Shown here: positions 43,298 through 51,686 of the stretch, piece after piece
Numbering within the stretch: the stretch's first letter is position 1
How the letters are laid out: each line of letters opens with the position of its first letter
Assembly: GCA_963721005.1 (NCBI GenBank)
Contig: CAVRHR010000007.1
Coordinates: 1-64,000, forward strand
Direction of reading: 5' to 3'
Length of the DNA stretch: 64,000 nucleotides
Origin: VAZQ01 sp963721005
GTDB lineage: Bacteria > Pseudomonadota > Alphaproteobacteria > Rhizobiales > Xanthobacteraceae
Made by a program: the position numbers and the translations under genes
The notes under the pieces: generated by a model
Told to the model about the DNA's origin: nothing
Seen by the model: the letters and a program-made list of their open reading frames with translations, nothing else
The model's database searches: none

Positions 43298-43948
43298 TCA
43301 GCCGCCTGCGCAATAGGTGCAGCCGGCTTCCTGCGCCCGATTGACTCCCCATGTCCCCGACGGGAGCACGGTGGCACCCGGGATCAAGTTGGCGGCCCAT
43401 TCCTTGAATGCTTCATCCGGAGTCACGCCGGCGTTGGCGGCGGCCCTTCGGCTCTGGGCCCGCAGCGCGACGCCGCACGCGCCGATCACCGTACCCTTGG
43501 CGATCAGACGATCGAGCGCCATGTCGGGGTTGTTGAGGACGCCGGCCTTCGGCTCGAAATAAGGGTTCTTGACGGCTGGCGCCTTGGTTTCCGGATCGAT
43601 GATCTTGAACGTCTCGCCGATCTTGTATTTCGCCCACATAGCGCTGCCGACCGCATAGGGCAGTCCCTGGTGGCGGAAGATCATGACCGCCGTGGCGAAC
43701 TCGTTCGGGCTCAAGAAGTTGTTGGCGAAGCCGAGCGGAAACCCATCGTTGATGCCGTAAACGTCGAAAACCTGCCGATGGCGGCCTTTGAGGGTTCCGG
43801 GCCAGTCCGGGCCGTCCGATGCTGCCGTCTGGGCGCGTGCCGCGGTCGCCGCCAAGCCGAACAGGCCGAACGCCGACATGGCGGCGATACGGCCGAAAAA
43901 GCTGCGGCGAGGCGTAACGTCGGTCGTATTCTGATCGAGATCGTGCAT
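43298..43948 (-). CDS. Tat-exported protein, DsrE-like in places
   Basis: A 216-residue protein with a twin-arginine leader (TPRRSFFGRIAAMSAFGLFG, residues 12-31). The mature domain contains RQVFDVYGINDGFPLGFANN, LSPNEFATAVMIFRHQGLPY and GVLNNPDMALDRLIAKGTVI, a pattern I have seen annotated as DsrE/F-like sulfur-handling or simply Tat-signal proteins. A CGVAL cysteine near residue 159 and a C-terminal CTYC pair may be redox-active. It lies upstream of the [2Fe-2S] subunit gene with 95 bases between, probably one operon. Function tentative. Confidence 0.6.
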   Translation of the reverse strand: MHDLDQNTTDVTPRRSFFGRIAAMSAFGLFGLAATAARAQTAASDGPDWPGTLKGRHRQVFDVYGINDGFPLGFANNFLSPNEFATAVMIFRHQGLPYAVGSAMWAKYKIGETFKIIDPETKAPAVKNPYFEPKAGVLNNPDMALDRLIAKGTVIGACGVALRAQSRRAAANAGVTPDEAFKEWAANLIPGATVLPSGTWGVNRAQEAGCTYCAGG

Positions 43949-44294
43949 CTACTCCCTCCCTCGCGTGCCGTACGCACGCCGTTGCGTGGTGGCGTCCCAA
44001 CGCGCTCCTGCTCGCGGTCGGGTTTCACAGACTAATTCTCACTGCCGGCACGAACAATAGGCTTTTCCCGGCAATAGCCTTGGCAGGTGCCACCCGAATT
44101 GGTTTGCTTTGCCGGGGGTCCGCTGCCTTTGGCCGGGCCGCTGTCGTTGCGATGCGGCATTCGGCGGGTCGTGAATGACCCACTCGGACGCGGCCCCAGT
44201 CGTGCACTGTTCTCACATTTAAGATAGCATCGACAGCGTCCCTCAACCGGGACAAGGGAGGGCAAGCCGAGCAAGACACGCAGGGGAGGCAGTC
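43949..44294. promoter_or_regulatory. divergent intergenic region
   Basis: No gene between the Tat-exported protein and the rightward GRY-core copy 11. A GGGGAGGC ribosome site sits before the latter. Promoters for both are expected here but none was clear by eye. Confidence 0.4.
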
Positions 44295-45221
44295 ATGAAT
44301 GTGCGACGGAATATGCTCGTATTGATGACATTGGTGGCCGCTGCCGGCCCCGCCTCGGGGCAACAGGCACCGCCCGCGGCCGGGCAGGCCAAAATCGGTC
44401 AGCAAAGCGCGGCTTCGATACCGGATTTCTCCGGCACATGGCGTCACGGGAACCTTCCCTGGTTCATACCGCCGGCGTCGGGTCCCGGTCCGGTGACGAA
44501 TCTGTCGCGGGAAAAGGGCACCGGCGTCAGCGACTACGGCTCGCTGGTCGGCGATTACAAGAACCCGATCCTGCAGCCCTGGGCCGCAGACGTCGTGAAG
44601 AAGAAGGGCGAGCTGTCGTTGTCCGGCGTGACCTTTCCAAGCCCCTCCAACACGTGCTGGCCCGAGCCCGTGCCGTACCTTTTCAAGCACGCGGCCATGC
44701 AGATGCTGCAGCTGCCGGACCAGGTCGTGATGGTTTTCAACGAGAACCATGAAGTCCGCCGCGTGCGCATGAATCATCCGCATCCGGCGACGGTGACGCC
44801 GTCCTGGCACGGGGATGCCGTCAGCCACTACGAAGGCGATGCGCTAGTGATCGACACCATGGGCATCAGGAGCGATCGTCCGCATGCGATGATCGACTTG
44901 TTCGGCACGCCTTACACCGAGAAGCTGCACGTGGTGGAGCGCTACCGGCTGGTCGACTACGACGACGCCAAGGACGCGATGCGGCGCGGCGCCAAGGAGA
45001 ACCGGCGGGCCACCGGCCCCTATGATCCCAAGTATAGCGACAAGTACCTGCAGGTCCTTTTCACGATCGAGGATGAAGGCACATTCACCACGCCCTGGAC
45101 CGCCGTCATGATATATCTGCGCGACCGCGATGAATTTCCGGAAGGGGTGTGCGCCGAGAACAGGTTTTCATTCCATAATCAGGATGCAGACTTCCCGCAT
45201 GCGGACAAGCCGGATTTCTGA
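44295..45221 (+). CDS. secreted GRY-core family protein, copy 11
   Basis: A 308-residue exported protein (signal residues 1-22, ASGQQ) of the subgroup of copies 6 and 8: IPDFSGTWRHGNLPWFIPPA, LVGDYKNPILQPWAADVVKK, CWPEPVPYLFKHAAMQML, EVRRVRMNHPHPATVTPSW, core HYEGDALVIDTMGIRSDR, LHVVERYRLVDYDDAKDAMR, EDEGTFTTPWTA. It ends ADKPDF, matching the PDF end of copy 6. It alone has an IPDFSGTW opening, linking subgroups. About 6 kb away from the others beyond the SoxC region. Confidence 0.8.
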   Translation: MNVRRNMLVLMTLVAAAGPASGQQAPPAAGQAKIGQQSAASIPDFSGTWRHGNLPWFIPPASGPGPVTNLSREKGTGVSDYGSLVGDYKNPILQPWAADVVKKKGELSLSGVTFPSPSNTCWPEPVPYLFKHAAMQMLQLPDQVVMVFNENHEVRRVRMNHPHPATVTPSWHGDAVSHYEGDALVIDTMGIRSDRPHAMIDLFGTPYTEKLHVVERYRLVDYDDAKDAMRRGAKENRRATGPYDPKYSDKYLQVLFTIEDEGTFTTPWTAVMIYLRDRDEFPEGVCAENRFSFHNQDADFPHADKPDF

Positions 45222-45302
45222 GCGGGCAACCGGTCGACACAGACGGGCCGACAGCGGCCACGCGCGACGGTGGGATGCCGCGTGCCTTTGCCCGGTGAGC
45301 AC

Positions 45303-46052
45303 ATGACAAATCTCGGCGTTTTGACTCTCAACTTGTGGAACATCAATGAGCCGCTCGAGGCCCGGCATCGGGCGCTTGAATCGGGACTGAAGCAATTACG
45401 CCCCGACATCGTCTGCCTGCAGGAGGCCGACCGCGATCCGAAATCCGGGCAGAGGCAGTCTGAGCTGGTTGCGACAATGTGCGGCCATGCACACGTCGTG
45501 GACCATAATGGCCTGGCAATTGTCAGCTCCAGCCCGATCATGCGATCGAGCAACGTCCCATTGCCCGAGTTCCCGGGAGATTTTCCGCGCCACGCCTTAT
45601 CGGCAGAATTGTCGATCGGCGGCCGGTCGTTATTGGTGACAAACACTCATCTGGCATATCTTCCGGAAATGATCGCGGAGAGGCAACGGCAGGCGGAAAT
45701 GCTGCTGGCGGCGATCCAGCATTGCGGCTCGACAGGGAAACAGACGGCCAAGATACTTTGCGGAGATTTCAATGACACCGCGGATTCGCCGGCGATCCGC
45801 GCCGTGATGGATGGCAAAGAAAGCTTTCAAGATGTTTTTGCAGAATGCTTTCCCGGCTGCCCGGGGATTACTTATGCTTGTAGTCGCAACCGATATGTCG
45901 ATCCAGCTTGGACCCTGGACCAAAGAATCGACTACATTTTTGCCAGTCGCGATCTGGCGATAAAGGACTGCTCAGTCGTATTTGATGGCAACAACGGGTT
46001 TGATCTCGCATCTGATCATTTTGGCGTATTTTGCAATCTCGCATTTCGTTAG
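45303..46052 (+). CDS. endonuclease/exonuclease/phosphatase family protein
   Basis: A 249-residue protein with the DNase I/AP-endonuclease fold. The catalytic landmarks appear in order: LTLNLWNIN, VCLQEADRD (metal glutamate), TNTHLAY, LCGDFNDTADSP, DQRIDYIFAS, ASDHFGVFCN. No signal peptide. Substrate could be nucleic acid, lipid or a phosphoester; nothing points to one. The 3' half is somewhat poorer in GC than its neighbours, which hints at transfer. The ATG at 45303 is preferred to one 33 bases upstream. Confidence 0.85.
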   Translation: MTNLGVLTLNLWNINEPLEARHRALESGLKQLRPDIVCLQEADRDPKSGQRQSELVATMCGHAHVVDHNGLAIVSSSPIMRSSNVPLPEFPGDFPRHALSAELSIGGRSLLVTNTHLAYLPEMIAERQRQAEMLLAAIQHCGSTGKQTAKILCGDFNDTADSPAIRAVMDGKESFQDVFAECFPGCPGITYACSRNRYVDPAWTLDQRIDYIFASRDLAIKDCSVVFDGNNGFDLASDHFGVFCNLAFR

Positions 46053-46069
46053 CCGTATGCACGGATCTC

Positions 46070-46160
46070 TGTCGTCCCGGCCGCAGAGCCGGGACCCATA
46101 TGCATCAGTCTATCGATAGGGCGCGGCGTATGGGTCCCTGCTTTCGCAGGGACGACGACG
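46070..46160. repeat. intergenic palindromic repeat
   Basis: GTCGTCCCGGC at the left and its near complement at the right (CAGGGACGACGAC), with GGGACCCATA and TATGGGTCCC inside, form a long imperfect dyad between convergent genes. Confidence 0.65.
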
Positions 46161-46180
46161 TTAAGGGCGTGCATGATCCT

Positions 46181-47221
46181 CTAATTCTCGCTGCCCGCCC
46201 CGGTCAGCGCCATCGCCTCGTTGGCGGCCTTGACCACGTCCGGCGACAGCGCAAACGAGTCGCGCAGCAGCTTGGTGATCTTGTCGCCGTCGACCTCGGC
46301 GATCTCGAGATGCTGGCGGTCGGCCTCGGCGATGAAGGCGGGATCGTTCATGGTCTCGTGGAAGGCCTTGCGCAGCGCCGCCACGGTCGCGGGCGGCGTG
46401 CCGGGCGGCGCCAGGATCGGGCGGTCCATGGCCATCGGGGCGAGGATCAGCTGCAGGATGTCCTTGGTGCGTTGGTCCTTGGCGAACTCGATCAGCGCCG
46501 GCGAATCTGGAAACTCCGGGTCGCGTTCGAGCGCGATCTGGATCGGCACCGAGACCTTCTTCTGCGGGAACCAGTTGGGACGGGTCGACTTGATCGAGGA
46601 GATGAGCCCGCCGCAGCGGCCATGCACCTCGCCGCGTTCCATCGCCAGGTAGACGTCGTTGCCGCCCTTGTAGCCCGAGATCACCTTGATGCGGGTGCCG
46701 AACAGCTTGTTGAGCATGGCCGGCATGGTCTCCATCTGCGAGCCCGCCCCGGTGCCGCCGACGATGAACTCCTTGTCGAACAGATCCTGCCAGGTGGTGA
46801 TGCCGGACGCGGTCCAGGACACGCAGATGCCGGTCGCCGCATTGATGCTGCCGATCCAGTTCACCTGCCGGGAATCGAAATTGGCACCCTTGATGCCGTA
46901 GAGCGGCGCGAACGGCACGCTCGAATGCACCAGCCCGATGGTGGTGCCGTCCTTGGGCGCGACGCTCTGCAGAAACAGCATCGCCCGGATGCCGCCGGCA
47001 CCCGGCATGTTCTGGACGATGATGTGCGGGTTGCCCGGGATGTGCGCGCTGAAATGCTGCGCAAAGGCGAGCGCATAGGCCGAATAACCGCCGCCGGCGC
47101 CGGCGCTGAGGATCCAGTTGATCTGCTTGCCCTTGTAGAAGTCGGCGACCGGGTCGGCCGGCGCCGCGCTGGTTCCGAGCGCGAGCAAGGCGGCGGCGAG
47201 TACCGGAAATCTCCAGCGCAT
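46181..47221 (-). CDS. tripartite tricarboxylate transporter substrate-binding (Bug) protein
   Basis: A 346-residue periplasmic binding protein of the Bug/TctC family. Signal residues 1-22; then VADFYKGKQINWILSAGAGG, SYAL-like first lobe, PGNPHIIVQNMPGAGGIRAM and GTTIGLVHSSVPFAPLYG, all typical. Ligands of this family are often carboxylates. The TctA/TctB membrane parts are not in the window. It is downstream of the VOC-domain gene (48 bases), so its ligand may be an aromatic or related compound cleaved by that enzyme; inference. Confidence 0.88.
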   Translation of the reverse strand: MRWRFPVLAAALLALGTSAAPADPVADFYKGKQINWILSAGAGGGYSAYALAFAQHFSAHIPGNPHIIVQNMPGAGGIRAMLFLQSVAPKDGTTIGLVHSSVPFAPLYGIKGANFDSRQVNWIGSINAATGICVSWTASGITTWQDLFDKEFIVGGTGAGSQMETMPAMLNKLFGTRIKVISGYKGGNDVYLAMERGEVHGRCGGLISSIKSTRPNWFPQKKVSVPIQIALERDPEFPDSPALIEFAKDQRTKDILQLILAPMAMDRPILAPPGTPPATVAALRKAFHETMNDPAFIAEADRQHLEIAEVDGDKITKLLRDSFALSPDVVKAANEAMALTGAGSEN

Positions 47222-47269
47222 TATCTGGGTCCTCCGCTGCGGTTCCGGTGCGCGCCGGAACGATCCATG

Positions 47270-48085
47270 TCAATCCGCCATCACGTCGATCAATATGCCG
47301 TCCGGGTCGGCCAGGCAGTGCTGGCCGAGCGAGCAGCTGCGCTCGAACAGCTTCTCGAGCGCGGCGCCTTCCTTGCCGGTGCCGACCGGGGCCGGCGCCA
47401 GCCGCGGATTGTCGTCGGCGATCCGCTTAAGGTCGGCCCGGAAGGCATCGAGGCTCTCCACCTTGAAGCCGATGTGGTCCATGCCGGGCGTGATGATGCC
47501 GGTGGCGTCGTAGTCGGTGATGTCCCACGGCATGATCACCAAGGTCACATGGCCGTCGGTCAGGTAATGGTTGACGTCGCCCGGCTGCTTGTCGACGTTG
47601 CTCGGCGCGAGCTCGAACACGTCGCGATAGAATTCCGCCATCGCGTCGGGCCGCATGGTGCGCATGCCGACGTGGTTGATGTGGCGCGGATTGGCCTTGC
47701 CGTCGTTCTCCACATAGATCGAGGTACGGTTGGCCATGTCCTTCTGCGAGATGTCGAACACGTTCCCGTCGGGATCATGGGTGGTGATGCCGGCGAACGG
47801 CCGGTTGGAGGGGCGCTTGAGCCACTTCACGGTCGGATATTTCTTGGCCATGCGCCCGAACACCGTGTCGCAATCATCGACCTGGATGCCGAAGTGATCG
47901 AGGCCGGCGGAGCGGCCGGCGCGGCGCGGATTGATGTTGAGCCCGACATAGCCGTCGCCCACCGTCACGGCGCGGCCGGCACGGGTCTTGGCCGAAGTCT
48001 GCATGCCGAACACCGCCTCGTAGAACTGCGCGAGCTGCGCATAGTTCTCGCTGACGATGGCGACGTGATTGATCTTGGCGAACAT
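47270..48085 (-). CDS. VOC (glyoxalase/extradiol dioxygenase) family protein with two modules
   Basis: A 271-residue protein made of two VOC modules: INHVAIVSENYAQLAQFYEA at the start and INHVGMRTMRPDAMAEFYRD near residue 138. Metal ligands probably include the histidines of INHV, LDHFG and MDHIG and a glutamate. Such enzymes cleave catechols or act as lyases. The start is the ATG with GGAGG seven bases before; a TTG two codons upstream also fits. It lies between two Bug-type binding protein genes, one on each strand. Confidence 0.8.
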   Translation of the reverse strand: MFAKINHVAIVSENYAQLAQFYEAVFGMQTSAKTRAGRAVTVGDGYVGLNINPRRAGRSAGLDHFGIQVDDCDTVFGRMAKKYPTVKWLKRPSNRPFAGITTHDPDGNVFDISQKDMANRTSIYVENDGKANPRHINHVGMRTMRPDAMAEFYRDVFELAPSNVDKQPGDVNHYLTDGHVTLVIMPWDITDYDATGIITPGMDHIGFKVESLDAFRADLKRIADDNPRLAPAPVGTGKEGAALEKLFERSCSLGQHCLADPDGILIDVMAD

Positions 48086-48296
48086 GGGCAAACCTCCGGA
48101 TCGGATCGCGCGGCCTTGGCGGCGCTGCGGCTTGGTGCTGATGGCCCGGAACCTTGCCCGATTTTCCGGGTGAAGGCGACAGGATTCCAGCGTAAATTCG
48201 CTGTATCATGCCACGGAACGCGCGCACGGGCGCGGCGTTTCACGCGTGCGCGCATTGCGGCAATTGATCGCGCGGCCGGCCGCTGGAGATACCCCG

Positions 48297-49358
48297 ATGG
48301 CACATGCTTCCACATCTCGGCGAAGACGGTCTCTGGCCCTGCTGGGCCTCTGCTGGATGGCGCTGGCCGCGCCACCCGCCGCCGCCCAGACGGTCGAGCA
48401 GTTCTACAAGGGACGCACCATCACGCTCTACGTGGCGAGCGCGCCGGGCGGCATCAACGACCTCACCGCCCGGCTGATCGCCAAGCACATGCCAAATTTC
48501 CTCGCCGGCAAGCCCACCATCGTGGTGCAGAACCTCTCCGGCGCCAACGGCCTCGCGCTCGCCAACCGGCTCGCCGTCAACGCCGAGAAGGACGGCTCGG
48601 CGATCGCGATCCTGGAGCGCGGCACGCCCCAGCTCGCCGTGCAGGGCGACCCGAACGTCAAGTTCGATCCGCTGAAATTGACCTGGCTCGGCAGCGTGTC
48701 GTCCTACGCCAACGATGCGTATCTGCTGCAGGTGAACGCGAGCTTCCCGGCCATGACCGTGGCCGATCTCGCCAAGCCCGGCACGCTGGCGCGGCTCGGC
48801 ACCACCGGGGCGGGCGCCACCAACCTGATCTTCTCGATCATCTGTCGGGACGTGCTCGGCCTCAAGGTGCAGATCGTGCGTGGCTATGCGGGCGCCGCCG
48901 CGGTGTTCCTGGCGCAGCAGCGCGGCGAGGTCGACGGCCAGATCAATGGGCTGAGCGCGCTCAAGGCCGGCCAGATGGCGCTCTGGCAGGCCGGCGCGTT
49001 CCGGCCCTTGCTGGCGTTCAGCCGCACCACCCGCCTCCCCGAGCTGCCGGACGTGCCGATCGCGCGCGAGCTGACCCACGACCCCAACGCGCTGTCGCTG
49101 ATCGCGTTTGCCGAAACTCCCTTCTTCATGGCGTTGCCGATCGCAGCGCCCCCCGATCTGCCGCCCGAGCGCGCCAAGGCGTTGCAGGCGGCGTTCATGG
49201 ACATGAGCCGGGACGCGGCATTCGGGGCCGACGCGCAAAGGCTCGGGCTCGACGTGAGCCCGATCGACGGCGACGCGGTGCTCAAGCTCATCGGCCAGAT
49301 GGCGGCGACCCCGAAAGATGTGATCGCGCGCTTCAACGAGATGGTGGCGCCGAAATAA
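48297..49358 (+). CDS. second tripartite tricarboxylate (Bug) substrate-binding protein
   Basis: A 353-residue protein of the Bug type. After a signal region (residues 12-31, AAAQT) come VEQFYKGRTITLYVASAPGG, KPTIVVQNLSGANGLALANR, and ITLYVASA-type strands. It ends in NEMVAPK. It diverges from the VOC gene and converges on SURF1, with only 6 bases between stops. Its sequence is only loosely like the other Bug protein. It marks the right border of the accessory block. No membrane subunits seen. Confidence 0.87.
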   Translation: MAHASTSRRRRSLALLGLCWMALAAPPAAAQTVEQFYKGRTITLYVASAPGGINDLTARLIAKHMPNFLAGKPTIVVQNLSGANGLALANRLAVNAEKDGSAIAILERGTPQLAVQGDPNVKFDPLKLTWLGSVSSYANDAYLLQVNASFPAMTVADLAKPGTLARLGTTGAGATNLIFSIICRDVLGLKVQIVRGYAGAAAVFLAQQRGEVDGQINGLSALKAGQMALWQAGAFRPLLAFSRTTRLPELPDVPIARELTHDPNALSLIAFAETPFFMALPIAAPPDLPPERAKALQAAFMDMSRDAAFGADAQRLGLDVSPIDGDAVLKLIGQMAATPKDVIARFNEMVAPK

Positions 49359-49364
49359 CCGGCC

Positions 49365-50135
49365 TCACGGCCCCGACGGCGCGGCGGTTTCCCGCCAGCG
49401 GCCGCGCAGCCAGAATGCGAAACAGACCACCAGCACGGCCGCCAGGCCGAACCAGGTCATGGCGTATTGCAGATGGTCGTTCGGCAGCTCGACCCGCAGC
49501 GGCCCGGGGAACGGCAGGCCACCCGGCGGCACCGGACCTTCCAGCTCGATGAAGAAGGGCGCCACCTCGCCCCAATTCTTGGCGCGGGCGATGGCGGCGG
49601 GATCGCGCACGAACCAGAGATTATGGCCGGGATCGGGTTGCGGCATGAACCATGCGGACTGCTCCGGCCAGCGCATGACGCCGGCCATCTCGACGGATCC
49701 TTCGATTTCGCCGGCCGCGCGGGTCGCCTTGTCCTGCCGGCCTTCCGGCACGAAGCCGCGATCGACCACGACCACGCCGCCATCCGCAAGCCGCGCCGGC
49801 GCGAACACCCAATAGCCGGAGCCCGAGACATCGGGGCGGAAGGCCGAGCCGCTGGTGAACACCAGCGCTTCCTCGCCGGGCGCCACCGCGGCCCGGAACT
49901 GCACACGGCGGAATTCGTCAGTGGCTTGTTCGAGGCTCGGCCAGCTTTGCGGCGACGGCAACGCGACGGGCGCCGCCGCCAGGCGTTGCCCGAGCGTCGC
50001 GATGAGCTCTTCCTTCCAGACCTTGCGGTCGAGCTGCCAGCTGCCGAGCCCGATGAGACCCGCGAGCAGGATCAGCGCCGCGATGGCGGGCCCCAGCACG
50101 CCGCGCAGGCGGGGCGGTTGCGCGCCGGCGCTCAC
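49365..50135 (-). CDS. surf1: SURF1 family cytochrome oxidase assembly protein
   Basis: A 256-residue inner-membrane protein with a helix at each end: LGPAIAALILLAGLIGLGSW (about 14-33) and HLQYAMTWFGLAAVLVVCFA near the C-terminus. The SURF1 signature GSWQLDRKVWKEELI and VVVDRGFVPEGRQDK are clear. SURF1 helps insert heme a into subunit I. The start is a GTG overlapping the DUF983 stop by four bases (GTGA). It is the last gene of the oxidase cluster, facing the accessory block where I would expect thrC to follow. Confidence 0.93.
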   Translation of the reverse strand: MSAGAQPPRLRGVLGPAIAALILLAGLIGLGSWQLDRKVWKEELIATLGQRLAAAPVALPSPQSWPSLEQATDEFRRVQFRAAVAPGEEALVFTSGSAFRPDVSGSGYWVFAPARLADGGVVVVDRGFVPEGRQDKATRAAGEIEGSVEMAGVMRWPEQSAWFMPQPDPGHNLWFVRDPAAIARAKNWGEVAPFFIELEGPVPPGGLPFPGPLRVELPNDHLQYAMTWFGLAAVLVVCFAFWLRGRWRETAAPSGP

Positions 50136-50521
50136 GGCGGCTTTCCGCCGGAGAGACGGCCCTCGGCGGCCTTGTGGTGATATTGGAGCGCGATCAGGAG
50201 ACCCTTCATGGCCCGCAGCGGCCACAGCGTGGTGATCAGGATCAACGGGCCCCACAGCACCGCATGCACCCAGTAGGGCGGCTCGTAGCGCATCTCCACC
50301 ATCAGGGCGGCCCCGACCACGATGAAGCCGGCGATGAGAATGACGAAGACGGCGGGACCATCGCCGGAATCCGCAAAGGAATAATCGAGCCCGCAGCGCT
50401 CGCAGCGCGGCGCGAGCGTCAGAAAGCCGTTGAACAGCCTGCCCTTGCCGCAGCGCGGGCAGCGGCAGGCGAGGCCCCGCCCAATCGGCAGTGGCGGCGC
50501 GGAATGTTGTTCATCCGGCAT
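50132..50521 (-). CDS. DUF983 family protein
   Basis: A 129-residue membrane protein. An N-terminal zinc ribbon (CRCPRCGKGRLF and RCERCGLDY) is followed by two membrane helices (FVILIAGFIVVGAALMVE and AVLWGPLILITTLWPL). It lies in the cox cluster between ctaE and SURF1 in many alphaproteobacteria and probably aids oxidase assembly, though its exact role is unknown. Confidence 0.9.
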   Translation of the reverse strand: MPDEQHSAPPLPIGRGLACRCPRCGKGRLFNGFLTLAPRCERCGLDYSFADSGDGPAVFVILIAGFIVVGAALMVEMRYEPPYWVHAVLWGPLILITTLWPLRAMKGLLIALQYHHKAAEGRLSGGKPP

Positions 50522-50583
50522 CTGGTTGGCCCGACCCCGTGACAGGCCTGCGGCCGGTGTGCCGTCTCAGGCGGTTCAATCTC

Positions 50584-50705
50584 ACTCGGTGTCATGTCCC
50601 GCGAGAGCGGGGCACCCAGTATTCCGTGTACTTACTACGTAGCGCTTGCGCCAAATCGCAATTGATGTGACGACTGGATCGCCCGCCTTCGCGGGCGACC
50701 ACACC
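50584..50705. repeat. intergenic palindromic repeat
   Basis: Paired GC-rich segments (CCCGCGAGAGCGGG; CGCCCGCCTTCGCGGGCG) and a TTGCG-N6-CGCAA dyad near 50647-50662 between ctaE and the DUF983 gene. It interrupts the cluster without harming any gene. Confidence 0.6.
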
Positions 50706-50769
50706 CAGGATATGCTGCAGCTCCGAAGGCGGCGTGAGCCGCCCTCGCCTCGCCGTCTCTCGCGCGCCG

Positions 50770-51621
50770 TCAGGCCGCGGCGTGCTCGGCGCCCGCTCCC
50801 CACACGTAGATGCAGGCGAACAGGAACAGCCACACCACGTCGACGAAATGCCAATACCAGGCCGCGAACTCGAACCCCAGATGCTGATCCGGCTTGAATT
50901 GGCCCGCATAGGCGCGGATCAGGCAAACGATCAGGAAGGTCGAGCCGATGATGACATGGGCGCCGTGGAAGCCGGTCGCCATGAAGAACGTCGCGCCATA
51001 GATGTTGCCGCTGTAGTGGAAGGCGGCGTGATAATACTCCCAGCCCTGCACGCAGGTGAACGACAGCCCGAGCGCGATGGTGAGGATCAGCCCCCATTTG
51101 AGGCCCTCCCGGTCGTTCTCCAGGAGCGCGTGATGGGCCCAGGTGACGGTGGTGCCCGAGGTGAGCAGGATCAGCGTGTTGAGCAGCGGAAGGTGCCACG
51201 GATCGAAGGTCTCGATGCCTTGCGGCGGCCAGGTTCCGCCGAGAAATTGATCGCGCACGATCTGGTGGACGTCGGCCGGGAACAGCGCGGTATTGAAATA
51301 GGCCCAGAACCAGGCGACGAAGAACATCACCTCCGAGGCGATGAACAGGATCATGCCGTAGCGGTGGGAGATCTGCACCACCCGGGTGTGATGGCCCTCG
51401 AAGGTCGCCTCGCGGGCGACGTCGCGCCACCAGCTCAGCATGGTGTAGAGCGTCCCCAGCGTGCCGGCGGCGAACAGCCACGGCGCGGCGGCGAACATGT
51501 GATGCATCCAGGTTATGGCGCCGACCGCCAGCAGGAACGCCGAGACGGCGCCGATCGCCGGCCAGGGGCTCGGATCGACCAAATGGTAGTCGTGATGCGG
51601 CTTGGCGTGGGCGTCGGCCAT
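50770..51621 (-). CDS. ctaE: cytochrome c oxidase subunit III
   Basis: A 283-residue protein with seven membrane helices. Characteristic stretches are YGMILFIASEVMFFVAWFWA, LNTLILLTSGTTVTWAHHAL, YYHAAFHYSGNIYGATFFM, GFHGAHVIIGSTFLIVC and the last helix WYWHFVDVVWLFLFACIYVW. It is the third core subunit of the aa3 oxidase. The start is MADAHAKPHHDYH; an ATG eight codons upstream is less likely. It is 65 bases after ctaG. Confidence 0.95.
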   Translation of the reverse strand: MADAHAKPHHDYHLVDPSPWPAIGAVSAFLLAVGAITWMHHMFAAAPWLFAAGTLGTLYTMLSWWRDVAREATFEGHHTRVVQISHRYGMILFIASEVMFFVAWFWAYFNTALFPADVHQIVRDQFLGGTWPPQGIETFDPWHLPLLNTLILLTSGTTVTWAHHALLENDREGLKWGLILTIALGLSFTCVQGWEYYHAAFHYSGNIYGATFFMATGFHGAHVIIGSTFLIVCLIRAYAGQFKPDQHLGFEFAAWYWHFVDVVWLFLFACIYVWGAGAEHAAA

Positions 51622-51686
51622 CGTGCTCTTCTCCGTCTCTCTCAAACCTCTGTGGCCGGGCGCGAACGGCGCCGACCCTGATGATA

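Noticed and set aside
44025..44828. Minus-strand frame over the start of GRY-core copy 11
   Set aside because: Antisense to a gene with signal peptide and family motifs; no ribosome site.
46031..49552. Open frame of 1173 codons on the plus strand
   Set aside because: It runs antisense to the Bug and VOC genes and through the second Bug gene in another frame. Composition is that of a GC-rich shadow frame (long His/Arg/Gly/Asp runs), with no family resemblance.
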